This document shows, in pieces, positions 8,149-17,584 of a DNA stretch of 64,000 nt. Positions within the stretch are counted from its first letter, which is position 1. The number at the start of each line of letters is the position of its first letter. The notes beneath the pieces are model-generated. The model saw nothing but the letters and a program-made list of their open reading frames with translations. It was not told the DNA's origin and did no database searches. This DNA comes from an uncultured Aquimarina sp. (lineage in GTDB: Bacteria > Bacteroidota > Bacteroidia > Flavobacteriales > Flavobacteriaceae), in contig CANMSL010000010.1 in assembly GCA_947500505.1 (NCBI GenBank), positions 1-64,000 of the forward strand. Direction: 5' to 3'. A program made the translations under genes and the position numbers.

Positions 8149-10362
8149 CTAGGAAGCTTTTGAAATAGCTATGCTAAGATTTCTTTCTATTTTATCAAAG
8201 AACTCATTGTTTTTATAAGGTTTTCTTAAGAAATCATTAAAACCAGAATTAGAATCAAGAATTGCTTGTACCGTATCTTTAGTATCTGAAGCAGTCAGAG
8301 CTATAATCGGAATATCAAGATTAAATTCCCTAATTTTTTTAGTAGATTCCATACCCCCCATATTAGGCATGTTCAAATCCATTAGAATAAGGTCATACTC
8401 ATTTTTCCTTACCATATCAATTGCTATTAGTCCATCGTCTGCTATTTCTGAGCTATATCCCTTAGTTTTAAGAACATTTTTTGTAACTATTTGATTTATT
8501 TTATTATCCTCAACAATCAGGATGTTATAGTCTTTTTCCTTTAATAATGAAATATAATCTTTTGCTGTATTGACTTTATCATTTTCTATAATGGAAGAAT
8601 CAATTTTAAAAGAAATGGTAAAATAGAAAGTAGCTCCTTTGCCCGGAGAACTTTTTAGCTTTATATCTCCACCGTGAAGATTCACTAAATTTTTGACGAT
8701 ATGTAATCCTAATCCGGTACCTGTAGTATGATCTTTGGAATCAGCTTGAGAAAATTTATCAAATATAATCTCTTGTTTATCAAGCGGAATTCCTCTTCCA
8801 TCATCTTTTATTTCAAAGGTAATCTGCACCTTATCATCAACAACGACAGGATTAATGAAGTTTAGCCATATATTCCCGTTTTTTGTGAATTTATTAGCGT
8901 TACTGATAAGGTTGATAAAAATTTGCGAGAGTCTTACAGGATCACCTATAAGTGAATTAGGGATGTTGGCGTCAAAATTGAGATGTAAGGTGTTGCCATT
9001 TTTATCTGCCTGATATTCAAAAGAATTCTTAATATCATCTGCCAAGCTTTTTATATTATAAGATGATTTATCCAGAGATATTTCATAGGATTCCATTTTA
9101 GTAACCTGCAATACGTCATTAATCAGGTTTAACAAATGATCAGCAGAAAACTTCATTAGTTTTATAAACTTGTGATTCTCTTCATCTTCAATTCGTTCCA
9201 TGAGAATAGATGATAAACCTACTACTCCGTATAAAGGTGTTCTAAGTTCGTGACTAACTGTGGATATGAATTTTGTTTTTACTGCAGCCAATCGATCTGA
9301 TTTTTCCTTCGAAATTTTTAGTTGCCTGTTTCGGATCGCCAGGGATTCTCCTAGCACTTTAGTTTTTCTGTGATTATAGATAAAAAAACAAAATAATACT
9401 AAACATAAAAGAAGTAGTGACAGTGTGAATATAGAAATTGTTTGTGATTGTTTTGCCTTTTGAGTTTGTATTGTATTATTTTTATTACTTACCACAAGTT
9501 TTTCCTTGAACTGGTTTGTTTCTAATTTTTCTGTTGCCAGTGCAGTTTCATGATGCTTGGTATATTTTTTTAGAATTGCATACGCTTTATCTTGTCTTCC
9601 CATTTTGATCAATAGGCTTTCATATTTTCTGTATACCGTCATCGCCTGTCTGAACATTTGATTTTTTTCTGCTAAAGAAGCGGCCATTTCAAAATACTTT
9701 ATAGCACTACTGTAATTATTATGAATCTTATAATATTCACCAAAACTTGTATATGTAATTAGTAACTTGCTAATATGTTGCTGATCTTTAGAAAAATAGC
9801 TTCGACATTTTTCTAATAACCTGTAAGCTTTTCTGTAATTTCTGGTTTTTAAATAGATATTAGCCAGATTTAGTTCTAAAATATGCCTGTAGCGTTTGTT
9901 TAAATTTTCAGATTTTTCATAGATGTGCTTTATTCTTTTTAGTGCTCTTGCGGGCATATTAAACCCTTCGAGGTACACCAAAGCAATATTGTTGTTCACA
10001 TCAATTGTTAATTCGGGATATCCTTTTAGTTCTTTGATGTAGAGTTCTGCAATTTTATAATCTTTTAGAGCTTCCTTAAAATCTTTGTTTAAAAAATGAA
10101 TCTTACCCAAAAGATTATAAGAATATCCTTTAAGGTAGTATTTCTGTTGCGGATTAAATTTTTCGGATACATCAATGATTGTTTCAATAATCATTGCACT
10201 ATTAGCTCTTCCTATAGAATTTATATGATTTTCGGTATCAATGATCGTAGTCTTTAATTCCGAAAAAGACATTTCTTCATATTGATTGGAGTAGACAAGG
10301 GAGTAAAATAAATTAAAACACAGGAAACATATAAAATATTTCGAGAATATAATATTTTTCAT
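8149..10362 (-). CDS. Hybrid sensor histidine kinase/response regulator with TPR sensor
   Basis: A 737-aa hybrid kinase. After a signal-like first segment, residues about 30-290 are helical TPR repeats (for example YNLLGKIHFLNKDFKEALKD), likely a periplasmic sensor. One membrane helix (SIFTLSLLLLCLVLFCFFIY, about 310-330) is followed by a coiled linker and HisKA (FISTVSHELRTPLYG, phospho-His). The HATPase_c domain has an N box (NLISNANKFTKNG), G1 (DDGRGIP) and G2 (GTGLGLHIV). The C-terminal receiver (from YNILIVEDNKINQ) carries the phospho-acceptor Asp in LILMDLNMPNMGG. No separate output regulator lies next to it. The ligand is unknown. Confidence 0.92.
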   Translation of the reverse strand: MKNIIFSKYFICFLCFNLFYSLVYSNQYEEMSFSELKTTIIDTENHINSIGRANSAMIIETIIDVSEKFNPQQKYYLKGYSYNLLGKIHFLNKDFKEALKDYKIAELYIKELKGYPELTIDVNNNIALVYLEGFNMPARALKRIKHIYEKSENLNKRYRHILELNLANIYLKTRNYRKAYRLLEKCRSYFSKDQQHISKLLITYTSFGEYYKIHNNYSSAIKYFEMAASLAEKNQMFRQAMTVYRKYESLLIKMGRQDKAYAILKKYTKHHETALATEKLETNQFKEKLVVSNKNNTIQTQKAKQSQTISIFTLSLLLLCLVLFCFFIYNHRKTKVLGESLAIRNRQLKISKEKSDRLAAVKTKFISTVSHELRTPLYGVVGLSSILMERIEDEENHKFIKLMKFSADHLLNLINDVLQVTKMESYEISLDKSSYNIKSLADDIKNSFEYQADKNGNTLHLNFDANIPNSLIGDPVRLSQIFINLISNANKFTKNGNIWLNFINPVVVDDKVQITFEIKDDGRGIPLDKQEIIFDKFSQADSKDHTTGTGLGLHIVKNLVNLHGGDIKLKSSPGKGATFYFTISFKIDSSIIENDKVNTAKDYISLLKEKDYNILIVEDNKINQIVTKNVLKTKGYSSEIADDGLIAIDMVRKNEYDLILMDLNMPNMGGMESTKKIREFNLDIPIIALTASDTKDTVQAILDSNSGFNDFLRKPYKNNEFFDKIERNLSIAISKAS

Positions 10363-10569
10363 TATTAGTGATAATTTGGGGCGTTTAAATATAATTAAAA
10401 AATAGCAAAAACAAAGATTAAATGGTTTAAATATATGTTTAAGTGGTGATATTTTGTTCTTTAAAACTATTTTAACAGTATTAATCCTACATTTAATTGG
10501 AATTTTTCCTTTTTTATAATTTAAAAATTTACTTAATAAGAATGAAATGGTTCGTTATTTTTGCTAGCT

Positions 10570-11196
10570 ATGAGAATACAGACACCTATAGAAGAGAGAT
10601 GGAATTGGTTAACCCATGGATTTGGTTTTCTTCTTTCTGTAGCTGGCTTGATACTATTGATATTCTATGACACTTATAGGACCTCTTACAGTACTTTCTC
10701 CATACTCTTGTATGCTTCTTCATTAATGATGCTGTATTTTGCCTCTACGGCTTATCATTATACAAATGATATTAATCTAAAAAAGCGTTTCAGAATTATG
10801 GATCATATCAGTATATATGTACTGATAGCAGGAACCTATACGCCTGTTACCTTAATTGCATTGGTACATAGCAGAGGATGGCTTCTTTTTATTTTGGTAT
10901 GGTCTATAGCCGGTATTGGCTCAATTCTGAAATTATTTTTTACAGGAAGATTTGAAATTATTTCAGTCTTTCTGTATCTGATTATGGGATGGTTAATTAT
11001 GCTGGATATTTCTGCACTGACAGATGTTGTTGGTGCAAACGGAATTATGTATTTAATGTTAGGTGGAGTAGCGTATACCTTCGGAATATTATTTTATGCT
11101 TTTAATAAGTTAAATTTTAACCATGTAATTTGGCACCTATTTGTTTTAGCCGGTAGCGCTTTTCATTACATATTCATTTTAAACTATATCATATAA
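10570..11196 (+). CDS. Hemolysin III / PAQR-family membrane protein
   Basis: A 208-aa integral membrane protein with seven predicted helices. Conserved PAQR/HlyIII histidine motifs are present: LTHGFG near the N-terminus, STAYHY after helix 2 and WHLFVLAGSAFHY near the C-terminus, which form the zinc site of this hydrolase-like fold. I place the start at ATG 10570 rather than TTG 10561 because a -7 box (TATTTTTG, 10556-10563) overlaps the longer version. This suggests a nearly leaderless mRNA. A haemolytic role is only historical for the family name. Confidence 0.88.
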   Translation: MRIQTPIEERWNWLTHGFGFLLSVAGLILLIFYDTYRTSYSTFSILLYASSLMMLYFASTAYHYTNDINLKKRFRIMDHISIYVLIAGTYTPVTLIALVHSRGWLLFILVWSIAGIGSILKLFFTGRFEIISVFLYLIMGWLIMLDISALTDVVGANGIMYLMLGGVAYTFGILFYAFNKLNFNHVIWHLFVLAGSAFHYIFILNYII

Positions 11197-11207
11197 AATT
11201 CGATAGT

Positions 11208-11636
11208 CTAACTTTCGATAAAATCCTTGTACTCCAGGAAGAAAGTTTCAAGATTGGTCATTTTGTCATTTAAAAATCTCATTGCCTCATCCCATGTATT
11301 TTTATTATGCACACTAACACCCGACTTCTCTGCATAGATACGAGAAATAACTTTACCATTATCTAATTCATAAAACTCATCAAAAACTATTTCCGGGACG
11401 TAATCAGAAATCAAAATGTTTTTTAGGCAAGTAAATTTTTCATAATAATACGCACGTATTATTTCGTCATATGGCTCAATATCAATCGATACCATAGCGA
11501 GTTTTGTAGTAAATGTAAATTTTAGGGTTACATCTTTAATTTTAGTATTATATAAGAGCCATTTATTCGGATAAGCTTTTCCAAAAGTTGTCCAGAATTC
11601 TTGTCGTATTTTTTTTGACTCTTCCTTGCTAAACAT
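11208..11636 (-). CDS. DUF4268-domain protein
   Basis: A 142-aa soluble protein matching the DUF4268 pattern: N-terminal RQEFWTTFGKAYPNKWLLYN, central VSIDIEPYDEIIRAYYYEKF and a helical C-terminus. The fold is thought to resemble restriction-endonuclease-like accessory domains, but stand-alone versions have no known function. It lies 1 nt downstream of the ZIP transporter gene on the same strand, so the order methyltransferase-ZIP-DUF4268 looks like one operon. Confidence 0.75.
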   Translation of the reverse strand: MFSKEESKKIRQEFWTTFGKAYPNKWLLYNTKIKDVTLKFTFTTKLAMVSIDIEPYDEIIRAYYYEKFTCLKNILISDYVPEIVFDEFYELDNGKVISRIYAEKSGVSVHNKNTWDEAMRFLNDKMTNLETFFLEYKDFIES

Positions 11637-11637
11637 A

Positions 11638-12315
11638 TTATATAAAGTATGCTGTTATCGTTGCCGCCAGGATGACTATTAATTTTGTTACGTTAAATTT
11701 ATGACCTTCGTTACTTTCAAAAAGTATTGTGGTAGAAACATGAAGAAATATTCCGATTACCAGTGCTGTAATTTCCTTATAGTATTCCTGAACTGCTTCG
11801 AAGTATTCAGAAATGAATGTTCCTAGTGGAGTCATTAAAGCAAAAAGTAAAAGAAATAATAAGATGGTAGGTGTTTTTATTTCAGTACGAAACAAAAAAG
11901 TAGTCAAAATCATTGCTACCGGAATTTTATGAATAATAATTCCAATGAGAATGCCATCGGTATGATGAATAGGAAAACCTTCTAAAATAGCATGAACACC
12001 CAAGCTTATAAAAAGCAGTTTTGGAATCCGTGTAGTTTCTTTATCGATATGAATGTGCCCATGTTCTGCACCTTTAGAGAAATATTCTAACACTTTTTGT
12101 AATAGAATCCCGATCATTATCCAAACACCTGCCTGTTTTGCAAATTGAGAATCCTCAAATACCTCTGGTAATAAATTAAAAACTGTAATGGCCAGCAGAA
12201 AAGCTCCACTAAAAGCTAGTAAAAGTTTTAAATTTTTTTGATTATTAGGTTTAAAAATATATACTATTAAATAACCTATAAAAACTGCCGATATGGATAA
12301 GATATAGTTATACAC
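11638..12315 (-). CDS. ZIP-family metal ion transporter
   Basis: A 225-aa membrane protein with about eight helices. Helix IV carries HAILEGFPIHH and helix V carries GIIIHKIPVAMILTT, the paired His/Glu and His/Pro motifs that form the ZIP metal site; a His-rich loop (EHGHIHIDKE) precedes them. It would import zinc or another divalent metal. The start is a GTG at 12315 whose first base is the last base of the upstream TAG stop, indicating translational coupling to the methyltransferase. Substrate specificity cannot be read from sequence. Confidence 0.88.
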   Translation of the reverse strand: MYNYILSISAVFIGYLIVYIFKPNNQKNLKLLLAFSGAFLLAITVFNLLPEVFEDSQFAKQAGVWIMIGILLQKVLEYFSKGAEHGHIHIDKETTRIPKLLFISLGVHAILEGFPIHHTDGILIGIIIHKIPVAMILTTFLFRTEIKTPTILLFLLLFALMTPLGTFISEYFEAVQEYYKEITALVIGIFLHVSTTILFESNEGHKFNVTKLIVILAATITAYFI

Positions 12316-13046
12316 TACTTAAAAATCAATATAAGTCTTGGAGAATGAGTTCTATGAAATTTATTAAGATGGTAATCGCCAAAAATATCGAGTAAATCAA
12401 CTTCGGCTTCATCAAAATATTTTTGAAAGTCTTCTAATGTTAACGCTTTTACTCTTTCTGTAAAAAAGAACTCCTCATTAGAATCATTAAATTTAATTTC
12501 TTTAAATATAAAGCCTTCTTTAGCATATCGCTTTATATGAAAAGTTATTCCCGAAACTTCTTTTGTTTCTTCCGGAACAAGATTATTGATAATATACTCA
12601 ATATTCATAAAGTCAATAACCCCGAAACCTTTTTCATTAAGATCAGATTTTATTGCCTTTATAGTTTTTAGGTTACATTCTTCTTTTTCAAAATAACCAA
12701 AGCTCGTAAAGAGATTAAATACGGCCGAAAACTTTTCAGCATATGGTTTAGACATGTCGTGTACCCTAAACTTCAATGTTTTATTTTCGAATTGAGAAGC
12801 ATACGCTATACTATTTTTAGAAAGATCAACACCGGTAACGTCAAAACCCAGTTCGTTTAAGTAGATACTGTGTCTTCCTTTACCGCAGGCAAGATCCAGT
12901 ACTTTTTCTCCGGATTCTAAGCTTAAGTAGCCGGTCAGTTTATCCATAAACTCTTTAGCCTCCTTATGATCTCTATCTTTATATAAAATATGATAATATG
13001 GTGTATCAAACCAGGATGCATACCACATTGTAGAATCTTTTAGCAT
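12315..13046 (-). CDS. Class I SAM-dependent methyltransferase
   Basis: A Rossmann-fold methyltransferase with motif I VLDLACGKGRHSIYLNELG and motif II VTGVDLSKN, and a C-terminal sheet (HRTHSPRLILIFK). The substrate is unknown; the sequence resembles small-molecule methyltransferases. I use ATG 13046 (MLKDSTMWYASWFD, 243 aa) and not the longer frame from 13112. A minus-strand -7 box TAATTTTG (13059 to 13052) sits 5 bases before this ATG, which would make the mRNA leaderless; the longer form would begin upstream of its own promoter. ATG 13028 is another possibility. Confidence 0.82.
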   Translation of the reverse strand: MLKDSTMWYASWFDTPYYHILYKDRDHKEAKEFMDKLTGYLSLESGEKVLDLACGKGRHSIYLNELGFDVTGVDLSKNSIAYASQFENKTLKFRVHDMSKPYAEKFSAVFNLFTSFGYFEKEECNLKTIKAIKSDLNEKGFGVIDFMNIEYIINNLVPEETKEVSGITFHIKRYAKEGFIFKEIKFNDSNEEFFFTERVKALTLEDFQKYFDEAEVDLLDIFGDYHLNKFHRTHSPRLILIFK

Positions 13047-13051
13047 AGGGC

Positions 13052-13071
13052 GCAAAATTAATGTATTTTTG
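13052..13071. promoter_or_regulatory. Back-to-back divergent promoters
   Basis: TAATTTTG on the minus strand (13059-13052) and TATTTTTG on the plus strand (13064-13071) are both perfect TAnnTTTG boxes, separated by 4 bases. They serve the methyltransferase/ZIP operon and the RlmL-family gene. Neither has a clear -33 TTG at the right distance. Confidence 0.6.
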
Positions 13072-13117
13072 CGGTTTAATAACAGCGAATAGGAAGATAG
13101 TGAGTAATTCATTTAAA

Positions 13118-14269
13118 ATGGTAGCCAAAACCTTTTTCGGTTTTGAAGAGATATTAGCAAAAGAACTCAGAAGTCTGGGGGCTCAGAAGGTTCAGATTGG
13201 TAATCGCATGGTAAGTTTTTATGGCGATACAGGCTTTATGTATAAAGCAAATCTATGTCTTCGTACCGCCCTAAAAATACTAAAACCCATTGCCAGTAAA
13301 AAGATACGTAACGAAAAGGATTTATATAATTTTATTCAATCCATTCGTTGGGAAGATTTTTTGGATTCTAAAGATTCGTTTGCTATTTATGCTACTGTTA
13401 ATTCCACTATATTTAGACATTCACAATTTGCCGCTCTAAAGTCTAAAGATGCTATTGTGGATAAATTTAGAGAGGAAACAGGAAATAGGCCAAGTGTTGA
13501 TACAGAGTATCCTGATCTCACGATTAACATCCATATCCAACAGGATTTATGTACAGTTTCTCTTGATAGTTCCGGAGGATCCTTGCATCATAGAGGATAT
13601 CGCACGGCGACGAATATTGCCCCGATAAATGAAGTGTTATCCGCGGGTTTATTATTACTTTCCGGATGGGACGGACAATGTGATTTTTTAGACCCTATGT
13701 GTGGTAGTGGTACGTTAGCAATAGAAGCAGCAATGATTGCTTGTAATATTCCGGCTAATTTAAACAGAAAAGAGTTTGCTTTTGAAAAATGGCTGGATTG
13801 GGACATGGATTTGTTTGAGAAGATAGAAGAAGCTTGTCTAAACAAAACAAGAGATTTTCATTATTCCGTAATTGGATTCGACAAAGCTCCATCAGCAATC
13901 AGAAAAGCTAAACAGAATGTGGAGAATGCAAATCTTACTGATTTTGTCAAAATAAAAGAGGGTAATTTCTTCGAAAGTACAAAAGAAGAAGAAAGAAAAC
14001 TTCATATGGTTTTTAATCCTCCGTATGGAGAACGCCTGGAATTGGATGAGGAAAAGTTTTACGGACAAATAGGAGATACCCTAAAGCAGCACTATCCGGA
14101 TACCAATGCCTGGTTCATTACTTCTAATCTTGAGGCATTAAAACATGTAGGTTTACGACCTTCTCGAAAAATCAAGGTTTTTAACGGTAAGCTAGAATCC
14201 CGTTTGGTAAAATATGAGATGTATGCAGGAAGTAAAAAAACTAAATTTCAAAACAAGCCCATAACGTAA
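13118..14269 (+). CDS. THUMP-domain rRNA methyltransferase (RlmL family)
   Basis: A 383-aa homologue of the N-terminal half of RlmL, which makes m2G2445 in 23S rRNA. A ferredoxin-like/THUMP RNA-binding region (about 1-155, starting MVAKTFFGFEEILAKELRSL) precedes a Rossmann methyltransferase. The latter has motif I FLDPMCGSGTLAIEAA and catalytic motif IV FNPPYGERL, typical of N2-guanine modification. ATG 13118 matches the family start; an in-frame GTG at 13100 (VSNSFKM) is also possible and lies behind the -7 box at 13064-13071. It has only the m2G half, as usual in Bacteroidota. Confidence 0.88.
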   Translation: MVAKTFFGFEEILAKELRSLGAQKVQIGNRMVSFYGDTGFMYKANLCLRTALKILKPIASKKIRNEKDLYNFIQSIRWEDFLDSKDSFAIYATVNSTIFRHSQFAALKSKDAIVDKFREETGNRPSVDTEYPDLTINIHIQQDLCTVSLDSSGGSLHHRGYRTATNIAPINEVLSAGLLLLSGWDGQCDFLDPMCGSGTLAIEAAMIACNIPANLNRKEFAFEKWLDWDMDLFEKIEEACLNKTRDFHYSVIGFDKAPSAIRKAKQNVENANLTDFVKIKEGNFFESTKEEERKLHMVFNPPYGERLELDEEKFYGQIGDTLKQHYPDTNAWFITSNLEALKHVGLRPSRKIKVFNGKLESRLVKYEMYAGSKKTKFQNKPIT

Positions 14270-14285
14270 AGAAGCACTTGTTTGA

Positions 14286-15014
14286 TTATTTTTTCTTTTT
14301 AAAAAAAGGAATTAAATAGCTGACAGTGTAGGTGTAACCTACGCCAAACTGACTGAAATCATTTGTTCTGCCATAGCCTGGAATAAATAAATTTTCAAAT
14401 CCATCAGGATCTTTTTCACTTACAAGCCCTCTCAAAGAAATATTGGCACCTAAATAAAGGTTAGGAAGTATTTCGACCTTGATTCCTAGAATAAGTTCTA
14501 CCCAGCTAGCTGTTAAACCACTAGATTCTCTCTGTTCATCCCTAAAATTTTCTGAAGGCATACCTTCCACATCAAAGAAGTTGGTACCCGTAAAAATATT
14601 GTAATTGTTCAATGTTTGGTCAAAAGTAGAGAAACCGTACCTCAATCCAGCATAGATACTATTTTGCATACCATACCAGTTTTTGTAAGTATTATAATCT
14701 ATACCTAGACGCACATAACTTCCGGATCCTTCTACATTTATATTTGCTTCGTCTCTTATCAGGGACTCGTTTCCTATCTCAGCCGCTATATAGTAGTTTC
14801 TGTAAACTCTGTAATCTCCATTAATTTCAAAACCGGAATAATCATCATTAATTGCTGATCTGATAAACCTGGCAATATCCACACCAACTCTTAGTCCATA
14901 TTTTTCTGCTGGAGGTAAAGTGTCCCTGGCCGAAATATTATTTTCCTGACTTGATAGAGTTCCTGAAATAAAAAGGATACTAATGAAAAATAAATACGTG
15001 TGCAGCTGTTTCAT
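14286..15014 (-). CDS. DUF6048 outer-membrane beta-barrel-like protein
   Basis: A 242-aa protein with a signal peptide (MKQLHTYLFFISILFISGTLSSQ). The remainder shows alternating aromatic strands (RVYRNYYIAAEIGNESL, SIYAGLRYGFSTF, VGYTYTVSYLIPFFKKK) ending in a strand plus a Lys-rich tail, as in small outer-membrane barrels. It matches the DUF6048 family as I remember it. It overlaps the DUF6452 lipoprotein gene by 35 bases and lies downstream of rlmD, a conserved flavobacterial order. Function unknown. Confidence 0.75.
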   Translation of the reverse strand: MKQLHTYLFFISILFISGTLSSQENNISARDTLPPAEKYGLRVGVDIARFIRSAINDDYSGFEINGDYRVYRNYYIAAEIGNESLIRDEANINVEGSGSYVRLGIDYNTYKNWYGMQNSIYAGLRYGFSTFDQTLNNYNIFTGTNFFDVEGMPSENFRDEQRESSGLTASWVELILGIKVEILPNLYLGANISLRGLVSEKDPDGFENLFIPGYGRTNDFSQFGVGYTYTVSYLIPFFKKKK

Positions 15015-15495
15015 CGGTTACGTTCTCTTTTTCTATGGTTATTCTTTTTATCCAATTTCCGTCATTTTCTTCTTGGGTAAGACTACTGGTTAATGCATTG
15101 TAATTTACTCTAAAACCGCAGGCACTACTTAAATACTCTTCTTCTGGAGTATATTGAAAACTAATAGTATCTGTATTAGGAATATCAGAGTCATCGCTAG
15201 TGTCTGAATCTATGGTAAACTCAAAATCCGTTAGGGAGGCGTTTGTTATCAAGGGTATAAGTATTGAATCCTGGTTGGATGTGAAATTAATAATTCCCTC
15301 GAACCCAATAGCCTTAACCTGAAGTTCATTGGGTTGCTTAATATCAGATACTGTCTGATCATCAATAAATTTTATGATTAGGAATGGTGTAGTAGGAGTA
15401 TCTTCTGCACAGATGTCATCTCGTTCACAACTGGAACTAAAATAGATCGCTATGATGCAAAAAATCAGAGGAGTCAGAGTTTTGTGTAACTTCAT
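14980..15495 (-). CDS. DUF6452 lipoprotein
   Basis: A 171-aa lipoprotein: the signal LIFCIIAIYFSSSCERDDIC has its lipobox Cys at about 23. The body is a beta-rich domain with the family pattern CAEDTPTTPFLIIKFID and a later conserved Cys in YLSSACGFRVNYN, possibly disulfide-bonded to the first. It is encoded between rlmD (3 nt upstream) and DUF6048 (35-base overlap), so it is very likely translated from the same mRNA. The pair probably acts together in the outer membrane. Function unknown. Confidence 0.75.
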   Translation of the reverse strand: MKLHKTLTPLIFCIIAIYFSSSCERDDICAEDTPTTPFLIIKFIDDQTVSDIKQPNELQVKAIGFEGIINFTSNQDSILIPLITNASLTDFEFTIDSDTSDDSDIPNTDTISFQYTPEEEYLSSACGFRVNYNALTSSLTQEENDGNWIKRITIEKENVTDETAAHVFIFH

Positions 15496-15498
15496 TAA

Positions 15499-16908
15499 TT
15501 ATCTTTTTTCTAAAAGCACCACATTTTCTACATGGTGTGTTTGTGGGAACATGTCAACCGGTTGTACTTTTGTAACCTTATACATACTATCTAATAACGA
15601 CAAATCTCTTGCCTGTGTTGCACTATTACAACTTACATAAACAATCTTATTTGGCGAAATATTTAACAATTGAGCCACTACATCTTTATGCATACCGTCT
15701 CGTGGCGGATCTGTAATCACTACTTCTGGTTTTCCATGAGTTGTAATAAATTCTGTAGTAAATACTTTTTTCATATCTCCGACAAAGAATTCTACATTGT
15801 CAATATTATTCCGTTTTGCATTTGCTTTTGCGTCTTCTATTGCCTCAGGTACAGCTTCTACACCAACCACTTTTTTTGCCTTTTTTGCAACAAATTGTGC
15901 AATAGTTCCTGTGCCGGTATATAAATCATATACTAATTCATTTCCTGTAAGATCTGCAAAATCTCTTGTCACTTTATAAAGCTCATAGGCTTGTTTAGAG
16001 TTGGTTTGATAAAAAGATTTGGCATTAATTTTAAATCGTAGCCCTTCCATTTCCTCTTCGATATGATCTTTTCCGTGATAACAGATTACTTCTAGATCAT
16101 AGATAGTATCATTCCCCTTAGTATTGATCACATACTGTAAAGAAGTGATCTCCGGAAATTCTGAAATTATATAATCCAGTAATAATGTTCGCTTTTCTAC
16201 ATCTTCATAAAAGAACTGAACCAGTACCATAATTTCTCCTGTCGATACAATTCTGATCATCAATGTACGGAGAAAGCCATTTTGATTTCTGGCATTGAAG
16301 AAAGAAAGATTATTCTCTGTTGCAAAAGTCTTTATTTTATTTCTAATGTCATTACTAGGGTCTTCTTGCAGGTGACAGGTGTCAATGTCTAAAATTTTAT
16401 CCCACATTCCCGGAATATGAAACCCCAAAGCGTTTCTATTTTCAATTTCGCCATCACTCTGGATTTCTTCTAAGGTCAACCATCTGCTATCGCTAAAAGA
16501 AAATTCCATTTTATTTCGATAGAAGAATTGATCTTCAGATCCAAGAATCGGAGTAACTTTTGGTAATTCTATTTTGCCTAAACGAGTTAAGTTATTTACC
16601 ACTTCCTGTTCTTTATATGCTAATTGATGTTCATAGCCCATAAATTGCCATTTACATCCGCCACAAGTACCAAAATGTTTACAAGCCGGATCAACACGTT
16701 TGCCAGATTTCTTATGAAATGTAGTAGCAGAACCTTCATAAAAAGCTTTACGTTTTTTTGTGGTTTGTATATCCACCACATCCCCAGGTACTGCATTGTT
16801 TAGAAATATGATTTTCCCATCAGGTGCCTTTGCGATACTCTTTCCTTTTGCTCCTGCATCAATCACTTCTATATTTTCAAAAACCTGTTTTCTATTCTTT
16901 CTTGCCAT
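15499..16908 (-). CDS. rlmD: 23S rRNA (uracil-5-)-methyltransferase RlmD
   Basis: Makes m5U1939 in 23S rRNA. An N-terminal TRAM domain (about 10-65) is followed by the 4Fe-4S cysteines in DPACKHFGTCGGCKWQF plus the later DTCHLQ. The methyltransferase domain has motif I YDLYTGTGTIAQFVAKKA, ITDPPRDGMHKD and the catalytic Cys in IVYVSCNSATQARDL. The start is set at ATG 16908 (MARKNRK, 469 aa). A minus-strand TATTTTTG box (16920 to 16913) lies 4 bases before it, so a leaderless mRNA is likely and the longer frame from 16929 is excluded. Confidence 0.92.
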   Translation of the reverse strand: MARKNRKQVFENIEVIDAGAKGKSIAKAPDGKIIFLNNAVPGDVVDIQTTKKRKAFYEGSATTFHKKSGKRVDPACKHFGTCGGCKWQFMGYEHQLAYKEQEVVNNLTRLGKIELPKVTPILGSEDQFFYRNKMEFSFSDSRWLTLEEIQSDGEIENRNALGFHIPGMWDKILDIDTCHLQEDPSNDIRNKIKTFATENNLSFFNARNQNGFLRTLMIRIVSTGEIMVLVQFFYEDVEKRTLLLDYIISEFPEITSLQYVINTKGNDTIYDLEVICYHGKDHIEEEMEGLRFKINAKSFYQTNSKQAYELYKVTRDFADLTGNELVYDLYTGTGTIAQFVAKKAKKVVGVEAVPEAIEDAKANAKRNNIDNVEFFVGDMKKVFTTEFITTHGKPEVVITDPPRDGMHKDVVAQLLNISPNKIVYVSCNSATQARDLSLLDSMYKVTKVQPVDMFPQTHHVENVVLLEKR

Positions 16909-17026
16909 AGCGCAAAAATAAGAATACAAAACATATACTTATTAATTATTCTGTATATCTTAATAAAAAAGAAATAGGAAAAATGAACCTGATTAGAATT
17001 TTTGCGTCTATACTATAAAGGTCATT

Positions 17027-17584
17027 ATGGTTAACTCCAATAAAACATTCGATTCTTTGTTGGTATTACAGTACCAATCCGGAAGCAAGAAAGCTGCAGC
17101 TATTCTTGTGAAACGATGGCATCCCAAATTATGTAAACACGCCTATTGGTATACAGGTGATTTGGACATTTCTAAAGATATAGTGCAGGATAGTTGGAGT
17201 ATTATATTTAGAAAGATGTCTGATCTAAAGGATACTAATAGTTTTGGAAGTTGGGCATTAACCATTGTCACAAGAAATGCGATTAACTATCTGAGAAAAC
17301 AGAAAAAAGAAACAGAAAATCTAAATCAGTACCAATTCAATACTTCGAATTCTAATGATAATAATGATATTGAAAATCAGGATACCATAGGGTTATTGAA
17401 AAAAACAATAAAAAAGCTACCCAATAATCATCAGTTGGTTCTGAACCTTTTTTACCTGGAAGAGTATAGCGTAAAAGAAATCAGTGGTATTATACAGATT
17501 TCTGAGGGAACAGTAAAATCCCGATTGTTTACCGCTAGAGAAAAATTAAAATTAATACTAAAAAATAATAATTATGAAAAATAA
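17027..17584 (+). CDS. ECF-type RNA polymerase sigma factor
   Basis: A 185-aa sigma-70 family protein. Region 2 (about 12-85) includes YTGDLDISKDIVQDSWSIIF and GSWALTIVTRNAINYLRKQ, which bind core polymerase and the -10 element. Region 4 (about 125-180) has LPNNHQLVLNLFYLEEYSVK and the helix-turn-helix ISEGTVKSRLFTAREKL. The gene overlaps its downstream membrane-protein gene by 11 bases, a usual arrangement for sigma factor and candidate anti-sigma factor. The regulon is unknown. Confidence 0.9.
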   Translation: MVNSNKTFDSLLVLQYQSGSKKAAAILVKRWHPKLCKHAYWYTGDLDISKDIVQDSWSIIFRKMSDLKDTNSFGSWALTIVTRNAINYLRKQKKETENLNQYQFNTSNSNDNNDIENQDTIGLLKKTIKKLPNNHQLVLNLFYLEEYSVKEISGIIQISEGTVKSRLFTAREKLKLILKNNNYEK